DNA of 64,000 nt from an uncultured Lachnospiraceae bacterium. Lineage in GTDB: Bacteria > Bacillota > Clostridia > Lachnospirales > Lachnospiraceae. The notes below the pieces were generated by a model, which was not told the origin of the DNA, did no database searches, and was given only the letters and a program-made list of their open reading frames with translations. Made by a program: the position numbers and the translations under genes. Position 1 is the first letter of the stretch; every line of letters begins with the position of its first letter. The DNA lies in assembly GCA_910588845.1 (NCBI GenBank), contig CAJURU010000015.1, forward strand, positions 13,131 through 77,130, given 5' to 3'. This document shows, piece after piece, positions 59,423-64,000 of the stretch.

Positions 59423-60508
59423 CTAAGCAACCTCCTTAACCTTTAATTTCTTCGTCATATTGCCAAACCATTCTTTTACTGTTGGTGCACTGATGACAAC
59501 CAGAACAATTACGACAACTGCCTTATATGCCGGAAGCGCATCTGCTGATACCTTAAACTTGTAAAGCGTGGTTGTAAGGAACTGAATAACATAAGCTCCA
59601 AAAACAGAGGCAGCCATATTAAATTTACCGCCGCTCAACGCGTTACCGCCAAGCGCAACTGCAAGGATGGCATCCATCTCAATATCCTTCGCAATAACAG
59701 AATAGTTAATCGTTGAAATACGGCCGACTTTAATCAAGCCAACAACTGCAACGCACAAACCAAGAACTACGAAAGAAATAATCTTAATCAGCTGTGGATT
59801 TAAACCGTTCAGCTTAGAAGAACTCTCATTGATACCAACAGCCTGCGTATATAACCCAAGGTTTGTGAACTTCAATACCAGGAAAATAATAACAACGCAA
59901 ATGACCGCAATAAAGAACGGTGTCGGAATCGGAACTCCCGGGATAAATCCGCCAAAATAGCTGAGAGCCGGATCCGTGATAACAGGAAGTTCATTGTTGT
60001 TAATCCACGCTGCGATAGAACGTCCAGCCGTGTACAAAATCAAGGTTGCAATCATCGGCTGTATCTTGAAATACGCAACCAGCACACCATTGAAGGCGCC
60101 AAACAACATAGCAACAACACAGCTTGCCAAAAATGCCACGATAATCGGAGCTGCAAGTTCTTCCGGACGTGAATTACCGCCGCAGAGTATACGCAAAAGC
60201 ACACTGCCGGCAATCGCTACAGCCGCACCCACACTGATATCCTGTCCGCCGGAAGCAGCAGTAACCAGCGTCATGCCGATTGCAAGAATAGCCAACTCGG
60301 AACCACTGTCTAAGATTGTAATCAGGTAACCGGACAAAACAGGGTTGCCAGCGCTGTTCTCACCAAGTGAAATCTTGAAGAAACCTGGATCTGCAATCAA
60401 GTTAAAGACTGCAAGAAGACCCAATGCGAGCAATGGAATAAACATTTGATGTCTAACCATTCTCATAAGAATATTCTCATTTGATTTTTTAACTTCATTT
60501 TTTTGCAT
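59423..60508 (-). CDS. Sugar ABC transporter permease (YtfT-like)
   Basis: 361 residues, about nine membrane helices, RbsC/AraH family. GMTLVTAASGGQDISVGAAV and GINESSSKLNGLNPQLIKII are family motifs. The ASGG.DISVG form and pairing with a second, different permease are typical of YtfT. Starts two bases after the ATPase gene's stop codon. Confidence 0.9.
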   Translation of the reverse strand: MQKNEVKKSNENILMRMVRHQMFIPLLALGLLAVFNLIADPGFFKISLGENSAGNPVLSGYLITILDSGSELAILAIGMTLVTAASGGQDISVGAAVAIAGSVLLRILCGGNSRPEELAAPIIVAFLASCVVAMLFGAFNGVLVAYFKIQPMIATLILYTAGRSIAAWINNNELPVITDPALSYFGGFIPGVPIPTPFFIAVICVVIIFLVLKFTNLGLYTQAVGINESSSKLNGLNPQLIKIISFVVLGLCVAVVGLIKVGRISTINYSVIAKDIEMDAILAVALGGNALSGGKFNMAASVFGAYVIQFLTTTLYKFKVSADALPAYKAVVVIVLVVISAPTVKEWFGNMTKKLKVKEVA

Positions 60509-60510
60509 TA

Positions 60511-62025
60511 TTACTTGTCACCTCCAGCAATGGTACTCATAACCTTGCTCTGGTTCAGATCTTCTCCTGAAAGCTCTCCTACCACCTTGCGGTCTCTCAT
60601 AACGACCAGCCTGGAACAAGTACGGAGCATCTCATCCAGCTCAGAAGAGATAAACGTAACGCTCATTCCCTCTGATGCAAGTTTAAGCACTAATTTCTGT
60701 ATATCAACTTTGGTTCCTACATCAATACCACGTGTCGGCTCATCCAAAATCAAATATTCCGGATGCGTAAACAGCCAACGTGCAAGGATAACTTTCTGCT
60801 GATTACCACCGGAAAGAGACTTAATCGGCGTATCGGCAGAAGCCGTCTTAATACTCAGAAGTTTTATGTATTCATCTGCAATTTCGTACTGCTTTGCTTT
60901 AGAGAATGGCTTAAAGAATCCTCTCAATACCTGCTGTGCAAGTATGATATTCTCGCGGACAGAAAGATCTCCTACAATACCATCGCCCTTACGATCTTCT
61001 GGAAGATATGCAATACCGTTCTTCATAGCATCTAACGCTTTGTTAATCTTTACAGGCTTACCGTTCATCTTAATGGTTCCGCCCGTTACTCTGTCTGCGC
61101 CAAAGATTGCGCGCACGCATTCACTTCGCCCTGAACCAAGCAGACCAGTAAATCCATTGACCTCACCTTTATCAATATGGAAATCAAACGGCTTGATTCC
61201 GGCATCGCTGACACGGCCCTGAGCCTCCAGAACAGGAACAGCGCCTGCTTTGCGCTCATATGACTTCTGCTCGCCCTTGATATCGGACATATCATCCAAC
61301 TCTTTGCCAAGCATCTTGGATACAAGTTTTACACGCGGCAAATCCTTAATCTCAAATTCACCTACCAACTGTCCGTCACGCATAACGGTAATCCTGTCAC
61401 AGATCTCATATACCTGATCCAGGAAATGTGTAACAAAGACGATACCTACTCCTCTGGACCTCAAATCACGCATCAGCTTAAACAGCTTCTCGACCTCCTG
61501 TTCGTCCAGGGAAGACGTGGGCTCATCCAGAATCAGCACTTTACAGTCCATATCAACTGCACGCGCTATCGCTATCATCTGCTGAACCGCGAGAGAACAG
61601 GTTTCAAGCTGCTGTGTTGCTGTTGCCGGTATATCCAGGGATCTGAGAATCTTGTCTGTGTCAGCATTGACCTTCTTCCAATTCTGACCCATGCCGCTGG
61701 TCCGGCCAATAAACATATTCTCAGCAACAGAAAGATTCGGACAGAGCGTAATCTCCTGATACACGGTACTGATGCCAACCTTCTGCGCATCCTGCGGAGA
61801 ATGGATGGCAACCGGACCTTGATGTCCGTCCAGGAGAATATCTCCCTCGTCCTTGCTGTAAACCCCGGTCAAGACCTTAATCAAAGTAGATTTTCCGGCA
61901 CCATTCTCACCCATCAGTGCATGAACCTCGCCTTTGCGTAACGTAAAATCCACCCCTTGCAGGGCGCGTACTCCGGGAAAGCTTTTGTGAATGTTCTTCA
62001 TCTGTAATACAATATTATCTTTCAC
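60511..62025 (-). CDS. Sugar ABC transporter ATP-binding protein (YtfR/RbsA-like)
   Basis: 504 residues, two fused ABC domains as in RbsA/MglA/YtfR. The first has Walker A GENGAGKSTLIKVLTG, then LAVQQMIAIARAVDMDCKVL with Walker B LILDEPTSSLDEQE; the second has a degenerate P-loop (GLLGSGRSECVRAIFG) and SLSGGNQQKVILARWL with LILDEPTRGIDVG, as usual for this family. Powers the two permeases. GGAGG precedes the start. About 230 bp separate it from the binding-protein gene. Confidence 0.93.
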   Translation of the reverse strand: MKDNIVLQMKNIHKSFPGVRALQGVDFTLRKGEVHALMGENGAGKSTLIKVLTGVYSKDEGDILLDGHQGPVAIHSPQDAQKVGISTVYQEITLCPNLSVAENMFIGRTSGMGQNWKKVNADTDKILRSLDIPATATQQLETCSLAVQQMIAIARAVDMDCKVLILDEPTSSLDEQEVEKLFKLMRDLRSRGVGIVFVTHFLDQVYEICDRITVMRDGQLVGEFEIKDLPRVKLVSKMLGKELDDMSDIKGEQKSYERKAGAVPVLEAQGRVSDAGIKPFDFHIDKGEVNGFTGLLGSGRSECVRAIFGADRVTGGTIKMNGKPVKINKALDAMKNGIAYLPEDRKGDGIVGDLSVRENIILAQQVLRGFFKPFSKAKQYEIADEYIKLLSIKTASADTPIKSLSGGNQQKVILARWLFTHPEYLILDEPTRGIDVGTKVDIQKLVLKLASEGMSVTFISSELDEMLRTCSRLVVMRDRKVVGELSGEDLNQSKVMSTIAGGDK

Positions 62026-62104
62026 CTATGAGTTCACCTCCTATATTTTTTAATATAATCACCTGCGCGCTTTATCGGCAAATGCTTACATTCACATCAT
62101 CATT

Positions 62105-62154
62105 CACTCCGCTGTCAAGTGTTATATTTTCTTCACCCACTCCGCTGCCAAGTG
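62105..62154. repeat. 33-bp-period direct repeat between binding protein and ATPase genes
   Basis: CACTCCGCTGTCAAGTG (62105-62121) and CACTCCGCTGCCAAGTG (62138-62154) differ by one base; flanking TATTTTC is also repeated. Confidence 0.6.
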
Positions 62155-62167
62155 CCTATTTTCACAC

Positions 62168-62212
62168 AAAGCGCGGCGCAGACTTGACTTCGACCTTGCT
62201 GCGCCGCGCTTT
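62168..62212 (-). terminator. Strong hairpin after the binding-protein gene
   Basis: 14-bp perfect stem AAAGCGCGGCGCAG/CTGCGCCGCGCTTT, 17-base loop, no real T-run. Such hairpins after binding-protein genes usually stabilise the upstream mRNA or partly terminate, giving more binding protein than transporter. Confidence 0.7.
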
Positions 62213-62252
62213 ATATTATAACTTTAACTCAATTCTGAATTCTGTCTACAGA

Positions 62253-63365
62253 TTAGATTCCGTAGTTCTCAATATCTTCGTCAGTGATCTCCTTAGCATC
62301 GAAACCTTTCTCCTCCAGGATAATGGTCTTCTCAGCGATTTCCTCACCAGCCTCAAGAGACTTGATTACTTCGTCAATATAGGAAGCCTGGAATGGGTTA
62401 CACTGTCCATCATAGTTCCAATTGCCTTTTTTAAGCTCTTCTAATGCCCACTTGTTGCAGTCAAATCCCATAACGATTACTTTCTTGTCAACGCCATGCT
62501 CGATGTTTGCTGCGTCAAGAGCTGCTACAGCGCCCTTAGCCATATCATCGTTCTCTGCATAGATAACATTAAAGTCCTCACCGGAGTCGATTACAGACTG
62601 TACAATCTGCTGTGCTTTCTCAGCATTCCACTCAGCTGTCTGCTGTGTAACAAGTTTCCAGTTGTCCTCAGCCGCTACTTTCTCATCAAGAGCTTTGGTA
62701 CGTCCCTGCTGAGCAGCCGCACCCATAACACCCTGGATATGGATAATGTTGTACTCATCTAATCCCTGGTTTGCTAACCAATCAACAGCTGTCTGGCCTT
62801 CTTTATCCATATCAGATACGATAGATGCTGCATAAAGGCTCTCGTCTGCATCAATTACACGGTCAAACAGGATAACCTGTGTTCCTGCTGCCTGGGCATC
62901 CTGAAGAACGGAATCCCATCCTGCTGTGTCAGCTGCGGAAAGAAGCAGATAATCAACACCATCAGCAAGCATGTTCTGCGCATAAGCAATCTGCTCGTCA
63001 TTCTTCATGCTGTACTGGAAGGTAGCCTCATATCCGTTAGCTTCAGTGAACATCTCTTTCAAGTCTTTGTCGTTAGCGGTACGGTATCCAGACTCGTTCG
63101 GGTCGTTGTTGATAATACCAACTTTAATTGTCTCACCTGATGCTGGAGCGTCTGCATCTGCTGCGTCATCTGCCGGAGCGTCTGCATCGTCTGCTGCGTC
63201 ATCTGCCGGAGCGTCTGCATCGTCTGCTGCGTCATCTGCCGGAGCGTCTGTTGTAGCGTCATCTGCCGGAGCGTCTGTCTTCTTGTCGTCTCCGCCGCCA
63301 CATCCAACTACTGTTGCTGCAACCATTGCTACAGCAAGTAACATTGCTACTTTCTTCTTTAACAT
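62253..63365 (-). CDS. Sugar ABC transporter substrate-binding lipoprotein (YtfQ/RbsB-like)
   Basis: 370 residues. Signal peptide with lipobox VVGC (cysteine about residue 22), then a 50-residue linker of repeated DDADAPADDAA units encoded by tandem DNA repeats (about 63135-63280). The periplasmic-binding fold of the RbsB/YtfQ class starts IKVGIINNDPNESGYRTAND and includes ILFDRVIDADESLYAASIVS and NVIYAENDDMAKGAVAALDA. Such proteins bind pentoses or galactofuranose; the neighbouring GH43 enzyme favours arabinose- or galactofuranose-containing ligands (inference). The ATG at 63365 follows GGGAGGA; the frame continues 52 codons upstream without support. Confidence 0.92.
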   Translation of the reverse strand: MLKKKVAMLLAVAMVAATVVGCGGGDDKKTDAPADDATTDAPADDAADDADAPADDAADDADAPADDAADADAPASGETIKVGIINNDPNESGYRTANDKDLKEMFTEANGYEATFQYSMKNDEQIAYAQNMLADGVDYLLLSAADTAGWDSVLQDAQAAGTQVILFDRVIDADESLYAASIVSDMDKEGQTAVDWLANQGLDEYNIIHIQGVMGAAAQQGRTKALDEKVAAEDNWKLVTQQTAEWNAEKAQQIVQSVIDSGEDFNVIYAENDDMAKGAVAALDAANIEHGVDKKVIVMGFDCNKWALEELKKGNWNYDGQCNPFQASYIDEVIKSLEAGEEIAEKTIILEEKGFDAKEITDEDIENYGI

Positions 63366-63484
63366 TTTACATGTCCTCCCTTTTTGTTTTCGGCATTTCG
63401 CCGTTGGTGATTTCATTTTAAGTTTTTTGCTTGTTCCCGTCAATAAGCCTTGCCGTGTATTTTTATTATTTGTCGCAATATCCA

Positions 63485-63529
63485 ATACAAGTTCGTATGC
63501 ATTTTTATTATTTAAAAACAAGTTCTTGT
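63485..63529. promoter_or_regulatory. Paired operator-like palindromes upstream of the sugar-importer genes
   Basis: ATACAAGTTCGTAT (63485-63498) and ACAAGTTCTTGT (63518-63529) share ACAAGTTC and are centred 32 bp apart, about three helical turns. They lie just downstream of the predicted transcription start, where a sugar-responsive repressor could act. The binding protein is unknown. Confidence 0.4.
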
Positions 63530-63553
63530 GCCGTATCTTCTTATCGTTAAATA

Positions 63554-63582
63554 AGTTTATTTTTTTACTGTATTTTTTTCAA
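63554..63582 (-). promoter_or_regulatory. Promoter of the sugar ABC operon
   Basis: TTGAAA (63577-63582), 17-bp spacer, TAAACT (63554-63559) on the minus strand, in an AT-rich region. The CTTAT/ATAAG palindrome at 63539-63554 touches the -10. Confidence 0.65.
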
Positions 63583-63589
63583 CTTTTTC

Positions 63590-64000
63590 ATATAATACAA
63601 AAAATCTACGACAATTCCTGCGCGATACTCCCATATTTCCATGCAATCCTTTTTGTAACTTTTTGTCATGTTATCATCCTTGTACATAATTCGTTCATTT
63701 TTTATTCATTTTTTTACGGGTATAAATTTGAGAATCTTAAAAATAATTATAAATATACTTTTTTTCCGATATTTTTTTACGATATGGATTTCCAGCATAT
63801 GCCCGCAATTCCGAATTATGGAGGCAATCTGCCAAAGATGCAAGTGCGCAGCCCGTTCCATTTGGCCTGAACTGATATAATTGTATTATAAATAAACGCT
63901 TTTCATGACATATTTGCTAAAATATGGTACAGTAATAGTGATAATCCCGAATTATTCACGGCACTGTGCTTTTAATATTTAGCACATGCCCATAGCCTTG
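63590..64000. other. AT-rich intergenic region without a recognised gene
   Basis: No reading frame with a ribosome binding site or recognisable protein motif on either strand. A 6-bp hairpin TGTGCT/AGCACA lies near 63965-63986. A gene starting beyond the right edge is possible. Confidence 0.5.

Noticed and set aside
62253..63521. Longer version of the substrate-binding protein starting at 63521
   Set aside because: The extra 52 residues have no signal character and cover the predicted operator region; the start at 63365 has a good ribosome binding site followed by a proper lipoprotein signal.
1..64000. tRNA, rRNA, phage or transposase genes
   Set aside because: I looked for cloverleaf-like segments, rRNA signatures, integrase or transposase motifs and saw none.

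Overview
The window looks like the chromosome of an anaerobic, low-to-moderate GC Firmicute, most likely a gut Lachnospiraceae-type Clostridium (inference). Supporting signs are the hprK-murB-rapZ-whiA order, a HydF [FeFe]-hydrogenase maturase, a butyrate/acetate-type CoA-transferase, an S-box and a T-box riboswitch, strong AGGAGG ribosome binding sites, and large secreted proteins built from Ig-like, LamG, FIVAR and fibronectin-like modules. There is no rRNA, tRNA, CRISPR array, prophage or transposase gene. Almost everything reads leftward; only pyrG and the CoA-transferase gene read rightward.

Layout. 1-7.4 kb: a partial beta-helix surface protein, class II aldolase (fba), small membrane/secreted proteins with a decayed paralogue, and an anti-sigma-like gene behind a broken ECF sigma gene. 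7.5-18.7 kb: housekeeping block ftsH-uvrC and hprK-M18 aminopeptidase-murB-rapZ-whiA-lipid kinase. 18.9-29 kb: pyrG, a HAD phosphatase with two tandem paralogous ECF sigma factors, hydF with its TM1266-type partner, trkH-trkA, degV and ybaK. 29.1-33.8 kb: a PI-PLC-type secreted protein split by two in-frame stop codons. 33.9-41.3 kb: a tryptophan operon in the order trpE-G-C-F-B-A-D behind a promoter and T-box leader. 41.3-47.6 kb: another surface protein, dgt, a DUF3783 protein and a GH3 enzyme. 47.7-53.5 kb: metK under a SAM-I riboswitch, an AIM24 protein, a membrane chemoreceptor and the CoA-transferase. 53.6-63.6 kb: a secreted GH43 enzyme, a deleted GH43 paralogue, and a four-gene sugar ABC importer of the galactofuranose/ribose type. 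The last block suggests extracellular release of furanosidic sugars (arabinose or galactofuranose, inference) followed by uptake.

The most unusual layer is intergenic. At least ten large palindromic structures occur. Four share conserved arms (TTTTTATCTTATAGGAAA and its complement) and each abuts an intrinsic-terminator hairpin on the same side; two lie inside the trp T-box leader. Others are multi-branched palindromes of 170-200 bp (hprK/uvrC, downstream of pyrG, trpA/trpD), and two loci share a 23-bp core. These look like one or more families of small non-coding mobile or RNA-structural elements. They are the best candidate here for something undescribed. Several genes are decaying (split PI-PLC protein, deleted GH43, deleted sigma factor, truncated small membrane protein), which suggests active turnover of secreted and signalling functions.
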